A DNA stretch of 64,000 bases from Plantibacter sp. PA-3-X8 (lineage in GTDB: Bacteria > Actinomycetota > Actinomycetes > Actinomycetales > Microbacteriaceae). Below, piece after piece: positions 42,989 through 51,211 of the stretch (position 1 is its first letter; each line of letters opens with the position of its first letter). The stretch spans positions 558,001-622,000 of the forward strand of contig NZ_CP033107.1 of assembly GCF_003856975.1 (NCBI RefSeq), in the 5' to 3' direction. Position numbers and translations under genes: made by a program. The notes under the pieces were generated by a model. The model was given only the letters and a program-made list of their open reading frames with translations. It was not told where the DNA came from and did no database searches.

Positions 42989-43825
42989 ATGCCATTCGTG
43001 ACAACGGACGACGGCACGGAAATCTACTACAAGGATCTGGGCGACCCGACGGCGCAGCCCATCATGTTCCACCACGGTTGGCCGCTGTCGTCGGACGACT
43101 GGGACGCGCAGGTCCTCTTCTTCCTGTCCAAGGGGTACCGCGTGGTGGCCAGCGATCGGCGCGGACACGGGCGGTCCTCGGAGATCGGCTCAGGCCACGA
43201 CATGGATCACTACGCCAGCGACGTGTCGGCGGTCGTCGAGCACCTCGACCTGCGCAACGTCGTCCACATCGGCCACTCGACGGGTGGTGGTCAGGTCGCG
43301 CGGTACGTCGCCAAGTACGGCGAGCCGCAGGGTCGTGTGGCGAAGGCGGTCCTGGTCTCGTCCGTGCCTCCGCTGATGGTGCAGACCGACGCCAACCCCG
43401 AAGGGACACCCATCTCGGTCTTCGACGGCTTCCGGAGCGCGCTCGCCGCGAACCGGGCGGAATTCTTCCAGGCCGTGGCTTCGGGCCCGTTCTACGGCTT
43501 CAACCGTGACGGTGTCACCGTGTCCCAGCCCGTAATCGACAACTGGTGGCGTCAAGGCATGACCGGCAGTGCCGTGGCGCACTACGAGGGCATCAAGGCG
43601 TTCTCCGAGACCGACCAGACCGAGGACCTCAAGGCGATTTCCGTGCCGGTCCTCTGCATGCAGGGCGATGACGACCAGGTCGTGCCGTACAAGGACGCGG
43701 TCATCAAGCAGGCCGAGCTCCTCAGCAACGCGACCCTCAAGGTCTACGAGGGCTTCCCGCACGGCATGCTGACCACCCACGCCGACATCATCAACCCCGA
43801 CCTCCTCGCCTTCATCGAGCAGTAA
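42989..43825 (+). CDS. alpha/beta hydrolase, haloperoxidase/arylesterase type
   Basis: 278 residues, complete cofactor-free haloperoxidase-like fold. HHGWPLSSDDWD (oxyanion loop), GHSTGGG (Ser97), DDDQVVPYKDAV (Asp about 226) and FPHGM (His about 254) give the triad. The family catalyses ester hydrolysis and perhydrolysis. GGAGG lies eight bases before ATG. A strong terminator follows. Confidence 0.92.
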   Translation: MPFVTTDDGTEIYYKDLGDPTAQPIMFHHGWPLSSDDWDAQVLFFLSKGYRVVASDRRGHGRSSEIGSGHDMDHYASDVSAVVEHLDLRNVVHIGHSTGGGQVARYVAKYGEPQGRVAKAVLVSSVPPLMVQTDANPEGTPISVFDGFRSALAANRAEFFQAVASGPFYGFNRDGVTVSQPVIDNWWRQGMTGSAVAHYEGIKAFSETDQTEDLKAISVPVLCMQGDDDQVVPYKDAVIKQAELLSNATLKVYEGFPHGMLTTHADIINPDLLAFIEQ

Positions 43826-43846
43826 GGGAACCACCACCGGAGACGG

Positions 43847-43878
43847 ACGGCGCACCCGGGTCATCTCGGGTGCGCCGT
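43847..43878 (+). terminator. strong hairpin terminator after the hydrolase gene
   Basis: Perfect 12-bp stem ACGGCGCACCCG/CGGGTGCGCCGT with an 8-nt loop, 22 nt after the stop. Also serves the convergent lipoprotein gene ending at 43967. Confidence 0.75.
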
Positions 43879-43966
43879 TCGTGTGATGGCCGAGTCCGGC
43901 CGTCGCAATGACCCGACGTCGATCCCTCGGCGGATGTCTCCGCTGGTGTTCGGGCGAACGGTCGAC

Positions 43967-44434
43967 TCAACGACGCACACATGGACCCGACGCGCCCAGG
44001 ACGAGGACCGGCCCCCACTCGGACGTGTCAGCGAATTCGTCGAGACGCACGTAGTAACCGTCATCGGAGATGAAGGAGACGCCGCTCGTGAGGTCTGAGG
44101 AGTCGTCGGCTGCGACCACCTTCTCGACCTTCCAGGCCGCCCTGTCGGCATACATCGCTGCAGCCTCGTCCAACCAGGCGTTGCGATCGAAGTCCTCCGC
44201 GACGCTCACGGTGATGCTGCCGTCGTACTGGACGGCACCGCCGCTGCAGGCGAGTTCCACGTCGTTCTGGCTCACCGTCGACGCTCCGTCCGGCAAGGTC
44301 GCTTCGAACTCCTGACGCAGGGAGAGCGCTTGTTCCTTGGCAGACTCGTAGCTCGGCCCACGGTCGAACACACCACACCCCGCCAGTGCGCCGACGAGAC
44401 ACAGGGCGAGGAGAGTGCTGACGGCGCGGCGCAT
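43967..44434 (-). CDS. small lipoprotein
   Basis: 155 residues with signal peptide and lipobox LVGALAGC (Cys 20). The exported part contains two further Cys (ELACSGG, SGPCVRR) that could form a disulfide, and an SITVSVAEDFDRNAW-type strand pattern. Family not recognised. ATG 44434 has AGGAAGG upstream. Divergent from the GyrI-like gene by 41 nt. Confidence 0.8.
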   Translation of the reverse strand: MRRAVSTLLALCLVGALAGCGVFDRGPSYESAKEQALSLRQEFEATLPDGASTVSQNDVELACSGGAVQYDGSITVSVAEDFDRNAWLDEAAAMYADRAAWKVEKVVAADDSSDLTSGVSFISDDGYYVRLDEFADTSEWGPVLVLGASGPCVRR

Positions 44435-44475
44435 GGGGACCTTCCTACCACGGCGGCACGTGTTAGACACGAGGC

Positions 44476-44919
44476 ATGAGGCACTTCCCGATGACGCATG
44501 AGCTCGGCCGGATCGACGTCGTGACGCTCGACGACATCGCCGCCCTCAGTCAGGACGTCGCACTCGACATCGAGCAGGTGCAGGCGGCCTGGCCGGCGTT
44601 CGAGAACTCGTTCGACTCGTTGCGCGGCCGCAGGATGATGGGCCTGGTCTACGGAGGAAGTGACAGGTACCGCATGGCGTCCGCGCGGCTGGACCGGGAT
44701 GCCGACAACCCGCTCGGCCTGGAAGAGACCGTGGTCCCCGGCGGCGACTACCTCAGGCTGCGTCTTCGCGGCGAGGTGCCCGGCGTCTACGCCCGGATCG
44801 GCGACGCCTTCGAGGTGCTCTTCGACCTCGCCGATCACGACGAGAGCCGTCCCCACATCGAGCACTACCGGCGCGAGGGCGAGGTCGACTGCCTCGTTCC
44901 AGTCAGGTCGCCCAGCTGA
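44476..44919 (+). CDS. GyrI-like/AraC effector-binding-like protein
   Basis: 147 residues. A SOUL-like GyrI fold is suggested by AWPAFENSFDSLRGRRMMGLVYGG and YLRLRLRGEVPGVYARIGDAFEVLF, with charged HDESRPHIEHYRR near the end. Such domains bind small molecules. No DNA-binding part is present. Function unclear. Confidence 0.65.
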   Translation: MRHFPMTHELGRIDVVTLDDIAALSQDVALDIEQVQAAWPAFENSFDSLRGRRMMGLVYGGSDRYRMASARLDRDADNPLGLEETVVPGGDYLRLRLRGEVPGVYARIGDAFEVLFDLADHDESRPHIEHYRREGEVDCLVPVRSPS

Positions 44920-44928
44920 GCTGTCGGC

Positions 44929-45387
44929 TCAGCCCACCAACGGGTACCAGTGTCGGTCGCGCAGCTGATGCTCGTCATCGTCGAGACGCACCCAGGTTCC
45001 GTCAACCATCGGAGTCGCGTCCGAAGCCCACACGCCGAAGTGGGCGGCAGGGACCGGCCAGTCGTATCCGTCGGCCAGCGCCTCCACGACGTTGCGCACG
45101 GCGCCGATGAACCGAAGGCCAATGGCCTCGCCGGTGATGCGTTGCGCCAGCTCACGAACGGCCGCCGTCCCGTCCACGTCATCGGATACAGCCTCGAGCA
45201 TTGGCAGATCGAGCCGCCCTGTGCCCTGCCTCGGCACGCAGAAGACCTGGTCGGAGTCGCGGAGGAGCAAACGTACGACCGACATCGGCCGGGGTGGCGT
45301 CGTCCGGCGGATCACATCGGCCCTGCCTCCGGGAGGCAGCCACGGCGCGTCGTGCCTCACGTGGACGAGCGTCTCGTCTTCGTTCAC
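44929..45387 (-). CDS. NUDIX-like hydrolase, atypical
   Basis: 152 residues from GTG 45387 (an ATG at 45417 is an alternative). Fold markers SVVRLLLRDSDQVFCVPRQG and LDLPMLEAVSDDVDGTAAV resemble NUDIX hydrolases, but the canonical GX5EX7REUXEEXGU box is degenerate (no REXXEE), so catalysis is doubtful. A NUDIX-like binding role is possible. Confidence 0.6.
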   Translation of the reverse strand: MNEDETLVHVRHDAPWLPPGGRADVIRRTTPPRPMSVVRLLLRDSDQVFCVPRQGTGRLDLPMLEAVSDDVDGTAAVRELAQRITGEAIGLRFIGAVRNVVEALADGYDWPVPAAHFGVWASDATPMVDGTWVRLDDDEHQLRDRHWYPLVG

Positions 45388-45466
45388 GCCGCGAGCGTAC
45401 CGGAACCCAGGGAGCATGACCGGTGCGCCTGCTCGAGCTCTCGGTCAGATGCGTTCAGCGAGATCG

Positions 45467-46042
45467 TTACTCGTTTGCCACTCCCAGCGGCGGGAGGATG
45501 CCCTGGGCCGCCGCCACGGCTCGGGCGACGATGAGCGGCGGGTCGACGATCGCTCCGGTGGCGATCAGCGCGTCGAGCTCCGACAGCGGGATGCGCACGA
45601 GCCGCACCTGCTCCGCGGGATCCGACAGGTCTGCCAGGCCGGGGCGGATGCCTCGAGTCGAGATGAACAGGTGTGTCGGCCAGGACGCTCGCCCCGGGTT
45701 CATGAAGAAGGTGTGCAGCGGTCGGAGGTCGTCCGGAACGATACCGAGCTCTTCTTCGAGCTCACGCCGGGCGGCATCGAGCGGGGCTTCGTCTGTTCGA
45801 CCGGCACCGCCCGGCAGGTCATGGATCCAGCGGTCGAGCGGGTATCGGTACTGACGTGCGAGGAGCACGTCGTCGCCGTCGATGATCAGCGAGGCGACGG
45901 AGAAGGGAACGCTCTCGTCGACGAGATAGCTCGACCGCGACCCGTCCGGCAATCGGACCTCGTGATCGACCAAGGTCACTCGACCTCGCTGGACCGTCCT
46001 CTTCTCGAGCGTGGTCCAACGTGATTCATCCGGAACAGGCAT
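45467..46042 (-). CDS. NUDIX hydrolase, ADP-ribose pyrophosphatase type
   Basis: 191 residues with an intact Nudix box GGAGRTDEAPLDAARRELEE-ELGI (catalytic Glu residues present). N-terminal VPFSVASLIIDGDDVLLARQYRYP and WIHDLPGG match the ADP-sugar diphosphatase group. It cleaves nucleoside diphosphate derivatives and requires Mg2+. Stands alone between small genes. Confidence 0.87.
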   Translation of the reverse strand: MPVPDESRWTTLEKRTVQRGRVTLVDHEVRLPDGSRSSYLVDESVPFSVASLIIDGDDVLLARQYRYPLDRWIHDLPGGAGRTDEAPLDAARRELEEELGIVPDDLRPLHTFFMNPGRASWPTHLFISTRGIRPGLADLSDPAEQVRLVRIPLSELDALIATGAIVDPPLIVARAVAAAQGILPPLGVANE

Positions 46043-46083
46043 CCGCCCACCCTACGGTCGACTACCGTCCGGCGATCATGTCG

Positions 46084-46467
46084 TCAGCGGAAATCGCCCA
46101 GCTGACGCTCGACGGGCACCGTGCCCTCGACGATCACGTCACCGGTGTGCGCGGTCGTGACGGTCTCGATCAAGACGATCTCAACCTCCTCGTCGGCGAT
46201 GGGATTGTGCTGCACGCCCCGCGGCACCACGAAGAACTGGCCCGGCGTGAGCACGACCTCCTCATCGTCGGGGAGCTGGATACGGAGCGTGCCCGAGACG
46301 ACGAGGAACATCTCGTCTTCGTTCGCGTGGTCGTGCCAGACCAACTGGCCGAGGAGCTTCGCCACCTTCACGTATTGATCGTTGACCCGCCCGACCACTC
46401 GAGGAGTCCAGTGGGCCTCGACCTGTCGGAGTTCGGCGGCGATATCGATTCCGTGGAGAGCAGTCAT
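46084..46467 (-). CDS. single-domain cupin protein
   Basis: 127 residues. Cupin motif 1 is WHDHANEDEMFLVVSGTLRI and motif 2 is PRGVQHNPIA, so the metal-binding His/Glu set is present. Small cupins of this kind act on sugars or thiols. The substrate cannot be read. Upstream 200 nt to the PAP2 gene hold no other feature that I recognise. Confidence 0.82.
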   Translation of the reverse strand: MTALHGIDIAAELRQVEAHWTPRVVGRVNDQYVKVAKLLGQLVWHDHANEDEMFLVVSGTLRIQLPDDEEVVLTPGQFFVVPRGVQHNPIADEEVEIVLIETVTTAHTGDVIVEGTVPVERQLGDFR

Positions 46468-46669
46468 GCATCCATCGTCTCGCGACTGACGTACCTCGTG
46501 GCACGGTATCGCCCCTCAGTCTCGGTGCGCGCCGGCTTCCGACCACACAACTGCAGCACTGAGCGCGCCGGTTGCACGATCTCAGCGCTCTCCACATCCG
46601 ACTCGGTGCCGACATCAGGGCCATCCGGAGTCCGATGCGATGCCGGTGGCAAGTCCATACGGTCGAGGC

Positions 46670-47311
46670 ATGCCGCTCTCTATCCCGCATCGCCGCGCCC
46701 TCCTACCGTTCGCTGCGGTGACCCTCTTCGCTCTCACCCTCCTCGTCGCCCCAGCGCCGGGCAGCGTCAGCGTCGTCGGCACGCGCTGGCTCGCCGCCCT
46801 CGGCTCGGCCATCCCGAACGTCGAACTCGCCTCGGAGATCGGCCTCGCACTCCTGGCGGCGACGACGATGTCGACGGCTGCGTTCGCCTGGGTCCGCCAC
46901 CCGGAACGGCGGGCGCGGCTGCTCGCCGGCGCCGCCGGGGGCGGCCTCGCCTACGCCGCGAGCGAGGGACTGAAACTCCTCTTCGCCCAACCTCGACCAT
47001 GCACCCGGTGGTCGATCGCGACCGAATGCCCGCCGGCCGGCGACTGGTCACTGCCGTCGAATCACGCGACGCTCGCGTTCGGAGCGACCGTCGTCATAGC
47101 GATCGCCGTCGGCCGTTGGTGGGTCACATGCTCGGCGCTCGCGCTGGCGGCGCTCGTCGCCGCCGGCCGGGTCGTGCAAGGCGTGCACTACGTCCATGAT
47201 GTCGCGATGGGAGCGGTCCTGGGCCTGGCGATCACGACCGTCCTCATCGTTGCGACAGTGGCATGGCAGCGCCGCTCAGCCGCGACCCGCTCGTCATCGG
47301 GGAGACGGTGA
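46670..47311 (+). CDS. PAP2-family membrane phosphatase
   Basis: 213 residues, about six membrane segments. All three PAP2 motifs are visible: KLLFAQPRP, LPSNHATLAFG and VVQGVHYVHDV (catalytic His positions present). Probably dephosphorylates a lipid diphosphate such as undecaprenyl pyrophosphate. Start ATG 46670 chosen. 46640 gives ten more residues. Confidence 0.87.
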   Translation: MPLSIPHRRALLPFAAVTLFALTLLVAPAPGSVSVVGTRWLAALGSAIPNVELASEIGLALLAATTMSTAAFAWVRHPERRARLLAGAAGGGLAYAASEGLKLLFAQPRPCTRWSIATECPPAGDWSLPSNHATLAFGATVVIAIAVGRWWVTCSALALAALVAAGRVVQGVHYVHDVAMGAVLGLAITTVLIVATVAWQRRSAATRSSSGRR

Positions 47312-47354
47312 CGACAGCCGTGACCCGACGGCGCACCTCACCTACGATGACGTG

Positions 47355-48137
47355 ATGGTCGACGACAACGAGCGCGGATTCCGTCGCGCCCTCATCGAAG
47401 CGAGCGCCTATTTCGGGCTCGATCATGAACGCCTCGAGCCGCTCGGCGGGATGACCGGGCGGGTGTTCGGGATCGACGACGCCGTGCTGCGCCTCGGTTC
47501 CCCGGAGACGATCGCGCACGAACTCGCCGCTGCGAACGCAGCCTCCGTGGCGGTGCCGGTTCCAGCGACCCTCGGTACCTTCGTCCCGACCGACGGCGGA
47601 CCATGGGCGGCCTCGCTCATCGAGCGGGTCGACGGCACCGTCGCCGCCGATCTCAGCGGGGTGACCGCGGAGCGGGCCTTCACCCGGGGTCTGGCCTGTG
47701 GTCGTGCGCAGGCGGCGCTGTGGACGGTCACCGCTCCGCCGGCGTTCGCCTCCATCGACGGCGAGCGCTCGCTCCTGCATCTCGATCTCCACCCGTTGAA
47801 CATCCTGCTGGGGCCGGACGACCGCGTGACCGCCGTCATCGACTGGACCAACGCCGCAGCCGGGTCGCCGGACTACGACCAGGCCAGGACCTCCGCCATC
47901 TTCCGGCTGGACCCACACGCGATACCGCTGCTCGACCAGCCGGTGTGGCGGGCGTTCCTCGCAGGCTGGACCGAGGGCGCGAGCCTCGACGACGCGTCGA
48001 CGGCTGCGCGCATCTGGGCCTGCCGGTTCATGCTGCACGATCTGCAGCACCGCCACCCCGGGGATGCACTCGACCACGTGCGTCACGAGCTGGAGGTCCT
48101 CGAGGAGGCCACCGAGAGTGCGCAATCCGTCCCCTGA
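47355..48137 (+). CDS. APH-family phosphotransferase-like protein
   Basis: 260 residues. The kinase-like fold shows LLHLDLHPLNILL (catalytic loop, Asp) and VIDWTNAAAGSPDYD (Brenner/DFG-equivalent). N-terminal lobe starts LGGMTGRVFGIDDAVLRLG. Likely a small-molecule kinase, not necessarily an antibiotic-resistance enzyme. C-terminal residues TESAQSVP and the stop come from copy 4 of the palindromic element. Confidence 0.83.
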   Translation: MVDDNERGFRRALIEASAYFGLDHERLEPLGGMTGRVFGIDDAVLRLGSPETIAHELAAANAASVAVPVPATLGTFVPTDGGPWAASLIERVDGTVAADLSGVTAERAFTRGLACGRAQAALWTVTAPPAFASIDGERSLLHLDLHPLNILLGPDDRVTAVIDWTNAAAGSPDYDQARTSAIFRLDPHAIPLLDQPVWRAFLAGWTEGASLDDASTAARIWACRFMLHDLQHRHPGDALDHVRHELEVLEEATESAQSVP

Positions 48138-48170
48138 CGCTCCGGTCAAGAGCAGAACGGGCGCTCTGGG
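48110..48170. repeat. dispersed palindromic element, copy 4
   Basis: Left arm CACCGAGAGTGCGCAATCCG (48110-48129) is identical to copy 1 over 20 bases. The right arm AGCAGAACGGGCGCTCTGGG (48151-48170) has diverged. The left arm encodes the end of the APH-like gene. Confidence 0.75.
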
Positions 48171-48238
48171 CGGCGGCGTCAGACCGGCCGGTACCGCATG
48201 GCGATCATGCGTGTCTGGCCCCTGCCAGACTGGCATCG

Positions 48239-48712
48239 ATGATCATCCGCACCGAACGAACCACCCTCGCACCGATCTCACCGGCGCTCGCGCGACGCAT
48301 CGTCGAACGCGATGAGCGCGACGGTGACGCCTGGCACCCGGAGTACCCCTTCGCCGACGAGCTCGGCCCGCTCCGTGGCCTCGCGGAATCGACCGACGGC
48401 GACCCGATCTTCACGATGTACCTCATCCGTGATGCCGACGAGTCGGCCGTCGGTGGCTTCGGCTTCTTCGGTCCGCCCGACAGCACTGGTCGCGTCGAGT
48501 TCGGCTACGGTCTCGTTCCCGCCGCTCGCGGGGTCGGACTCGCGACGGAAGCGGTCGCCGGCGCACTGTCGTTCGCCGCAGCGCATGGCGCAGAACGGGC
48601 GGCCGCGGAGACCGACGTCACCAACCTCGCATCCCAGCGGGTCCTCCTGAAGGCGGGACTCGCCGAGACCGGACGCACGGCCACGACGGTGTCGTTCGCG
48701 CGCGAACTCTGA
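48239..48712 (+). CDS. GNAT-family acetyltransferase
   Basis: 157 residues. The acetyl-CoA loop is in LVPAARGVGLATEAVAGALS (Q/R-x-x-G-x-G/A type), preceded by RVEFGYGLVP and followed by ETDVTNLASQRVLLKAG, as in RimJ/RimL-like N-acetyltransferases. ATG 48239. Substrate unknown. Confidence 0.83.
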   Translation: MIIRTERTTLAPISPALARRIVERDERDGDAWHPEYPFADELGPLRGLAESTDGDPIFTMYLIRDADESAVGGFGFFGPPDSTGRVEFGYGLVPAARGVGLATEAVAGALSFAAAHGAERAAAETDVTNLASQRVLLKAGLAETGRTATTVSFAREL

Positions 48713-48854
48713 CAGGAGATGCCAGCCATGGTCGGGGCCCGACGCCCCCTCCGCCCGCGCGCGACGTGAGGAGACCGTCTGGGTTCCGGGGAACGATGTA
48801 TGGATCCCGTGAGGACTGGTACTCGGGCAGAATGCGAGGCGTAGACCGGAGGTC

Positions 48855-49364
48855 ATGACCCTCACGACGATCCTGCCTTCACTCCGCCGCAGCATCCCGG
48901 ACCCGTTCCTCCCCGACCGCTGGCCGGCACACACCCACCTCAGCACCACGGACGTGATCGTCGACGACGTTCCGATGCTGCGCCTGGTCGAGCAGTGCGG
49001 AACCCCGTGCGTCCATTCGGCGGCAGCGGTGATCCCCGGCACAGGCGGATGCCCCTCGCCCGTCAAGCAAACCTCCGTGGTCGTCATGCGCGTCGTCGCT
49101 GCGGCGTTCGGCGAGGACGGCCATCACCTCACCCTCGACGCCTGTCTCGCAGACGTCGAGCCGTGCTGGTCGGAACTCCGGCTGATCGGGCGAGCGTCGA
49201 CGACGCACACGGTGTCGTTCCACCTCGACAGCGCGGCAGGAACCGAGCAGCGCGTGCTGCTCCCCCGCGACCTCACGCCTGGAGACCTGCTCGCTGTGCC
49301 GTGTCGCGGGGAGGTCACTCAGGCGGTCGGCTCGGCGTCGGGCTTCATCCAGAACGGCGAGTAG
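48855..49364 (+). CDS. hypothetical protein
   Basis: 169 residues of no recognised family. Features are an N-terminal IPDPFLPDRWPAHTHLSTTDVI and Cys residues at VEQCGTPCVH, GGCPSP, DACLAD, EPCW, so six or more Cys that could bind metal. No signal peptide or membrane segment. It overlaps the convergent VOC gene by 46 nt at its 3' end. Not secreted by sequence. Confidence 0.6.
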   Translation: MTLTTILPSLRRSIPDPFLPDRWPAHTHLSTTDVIVDDVPMLRLVEQCGTPCVHSAAAVIPGTGGCPSPVKQTSVVVMRVVAAAFGEDGHHLTLDACLADVEPCWSELRLIGRASTTHTVSFHLDSAAGTEQRVLLPRDLTPGDLLAVPCRGEVTQAVGSASGFIQNGE

Positions 49365-49723
49365 TGGTACCCGTCGGGGTCGTCGAACTGGCGCTGGTAC
49401 ATGAACGGGTAGTCGTCGGTGTCGCCGATCCGTCCACCCGCGGCACCGGCGCGCTCGACGAGCTCGTCGACCGCCTCGCGACTGCCGAGGTCGAAGGAGA
49501 CCGTCACCTTCGAGGGCGTGTCCGGTCCGCCGATCAGCTCCTCGGTGCCGCCGACGCTCGCGTACATCTCTCGGCTCCCGAGCATGACGTATTGCCCGGG
49601 AGCGATCTCGAAACAGGAGACCTGGTCAGAGGACATCGCCGCGTTGCGGGTCCAGCCGAGGGCGTCGTAGAAGGCGGTCGCGCGTTCGACGCTCTCGACC
49701 GGACACGTGATGAAGAGGCTCAT
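49319..49723 (-). CDS. VOC-family (glyoxalase-like) protein
   Basis: 134 residues, two beta-alpha-beta units: SVERATAFYDALGWTRN first, FDDPDGYHYSPFWMKPDA at the end with typical His/Glu-type metal positions. PhnB/glyoxalase-like. Overlaps the convergent gene at 48855 by 46 nt. Substrate unknown. Confidence 0.83.
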   Translation of the reverse strand: MSLFITCPVESVERATAFYDALGWTRNAAMSSDQVSCFEIAPGQYVMLGSREMYASVGGTEELIGGPDTPSKVTVSFDLGSREAVDELVERAGAAGGRIGDTDDYPFMYQRQFDDPDGYHYSPFWMKPDAEPTA

Positions 49724-49776
49724 GCGGTCAAGCTACGCCCGGCGTGAGCGCGCCCACAAGGACGTCTTTCCGAGGT

Positions 49777-50265
49777 TCACTCGGACGGCGCCCACGGCAC
49801 GGTCGGATCGATCGTCGTCGCGATCCTCGCGCTGATCTCGGCCAGTTGCCGCACCTGCGCCGCCGTGAGGGAACCGAAGACGAGCTCCTCGACGAGGGCA
49901 TGGTGCGCGGGTGTGGACCGGGCGACGTGCGCGTGGCCGTCGTCCGTGAGGACGGCGAGGGTGAACCGACCATCGGTGGGGTCGACCTCGCGTCGCACCC
50001 AGCTCTGCTTCTCGAGTCGCGAGACCGCGCGGGAGAGCCGCGAGAGCGTGCTGCTCGCGTACCCGGCGAGCGTGCTCATCCGGAGTGTGCGGTCCGGGGC
50101 GGTGTCGAGCGCGAAGAGCAGCCCGTGCTCGTAGTGGGTCAGCCCGCTGTCTCGCTGCAGCTGGGCGTCGAGTGCCGCGGGAAGCCGCTCCACCAAGGTG
50201 GCGACTGAGGCCCAGGCCGCGAGCCGCTCGCCGCTGAGGCCAGGATGTTCGGCGGATTCGGTCAT
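49777..50265 (-). CDS. MarR-family regulator
   Basis: 162 residues, winged helix: GLTHYEHGLLFALD, MSTLAGYASSTLSRLSRAVSRLEKQSWVRRE and wing DGRFTLAVLTDDG. It is divergent from the SDR gene. Two identical-type palindromes lie in the 96-nt gap, so it probably represses both. Confidence 0.9.
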   Translation of the reverse strand: MTESAEHPGLSGERLAAWASVATLVERLPAALDAQLQRDSGLTHYEHGLLFALDTAPDRTLRMSTLAGYASSTLSRLSRAVSRLEKQSWVRREVDPTDGRFTLAVLTDDGHAHVARSTPAHHALVEELVFGSLTAAQVRQLAEISARIATTIDPTVPWAPSE

Positions 50266-50281
50266 GGGGCAAGCCTATTCG

Positions 50282-50329
50282 ACTTGCTTGAGCAAGTGAA
50301 CCGACCTAGAGTGACTTGCCTGAGCAAGT
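50282..50329. promoter_or_regulatory. twin MarR operators
   Basis: ACTTGCTTGAGCAAGT (50282-50297) and ACTTGCCTGAGCAAGT (50314-50329) are near-perfect palindromes with centers 32 bp (three helical turns) apart, between the MarR and SDR genes. High confidence as binding sites by shape and position. Confidence 0.8.
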
Positions 50330-50361
50330 GAGGCGGCGTATCGCCGACAGAGGGAGACGAC

Positions 50362-51153
50362 ATGGACCTACAACTCCGCGGCAAGACGGCGTTCATCAGC
50401 GGATCGACCGGCGGCATCGGTGCCGCCGTCGCGCGGAGGCTCGCTGCCGAAGGCGCACGCGTCATCGTGAACGGACGCTCCGAGCAGGCGGTGCAGGACG
50501 CGGTCGCCGCGCTTCGGCGCACGCACCCCGATGCCGGCCACGACGGGATCGTCGCGGATTTCGCCGATCCCGCCTCCGTCGAGCGACTGCTCGGTGACCT
50601 CCGCGCCGTGGACATCCTCGTGAACAACGTGGGCCAGTTCGGTCTCGCGGAATTCGAGGCCATCTCGGACGACGACTGGTCCCACGTCCTCGAGGTCAAC
50701 CTGATGAGCGGCGTCCGGCTGTCCCGGCACGCCCTGCCAGGCATGTTGGATCGTGGCTGGGGGCGCATCCTCTTCATCAGCAGCGAGTCCGGCGTGAACA
50801 TCCCCGCCGACATGATCCACTACGGCGTCTCGAAGGCGGCGATGATCGCCCTCGGCAATGGACTCGCGAAGCTGACCCGCGGCAGCGCCGTGACGGTCAA
50901 CACGATCCTCGGCGGCCCGACCTACTCGGCCGGCGTCGCCACGACGATCGAGTCGATCGCCGCCGGCCAGGCCGCGCCGGTCGACGCGGTGAAGGCCTCG
51001 ATCATCGGTCGCAACACAACCACTCTGCTCGAACGCTTCATGGAGCCCGAGGAGATCGCCTCGCTGGCGGCCTACCTCGCGAGCCCCCTGGCGTCGGCGA
51101 CGAACGGCGCGGCCCTGCGTGCGGACGGCGGAGTGCTGACCGGGATGCTCTGA
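50362..51153 (+). CDS. short-chain dehydrogenase/reductase
   Basis: 263 residues, classical SDR with SGSTGGIGAAVARRLAAEG (cofactor loop), NNVGQFG, Ser in ISSESGV and Tyr/Lys in HYGVSKAAMIA. Paralogue of the damaged SDR at 34 kb. Regulated by the divergent MarR through twin operators, so a role in defence against or use of an aromatic or phenolic ligand is plausible but inferred. Confidence 0.9.
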   Translation: MDLQLRGKTAFISGSTGGIGAAVARRLAAEGARVIVNGRSEQAVQDAVAALRRTHPDAGHDGIVADFADPASVERLLGDLRAVDILVNNVGQFGLAEFEAISDDDWSHVLEVNLMSGVRLSRHALPGMLDRGWGRILFISSESGVNIPADMIHYGVSKAAMIALGNGLAKLTRGSAVTVNTILGGPTYSAGVATTIESIAAGQAAPVDAVKASIIGRNTTTLLERFMEPEEIASLAAYLASPLASATNGAALRADGGVLTGML

Positions 51154-51211
51154 ACCCAGCCAAGCACTCCGCCGCTCGTCGAGATCACGTCGTCTCGCTG
51201 AGGAACTCGGC

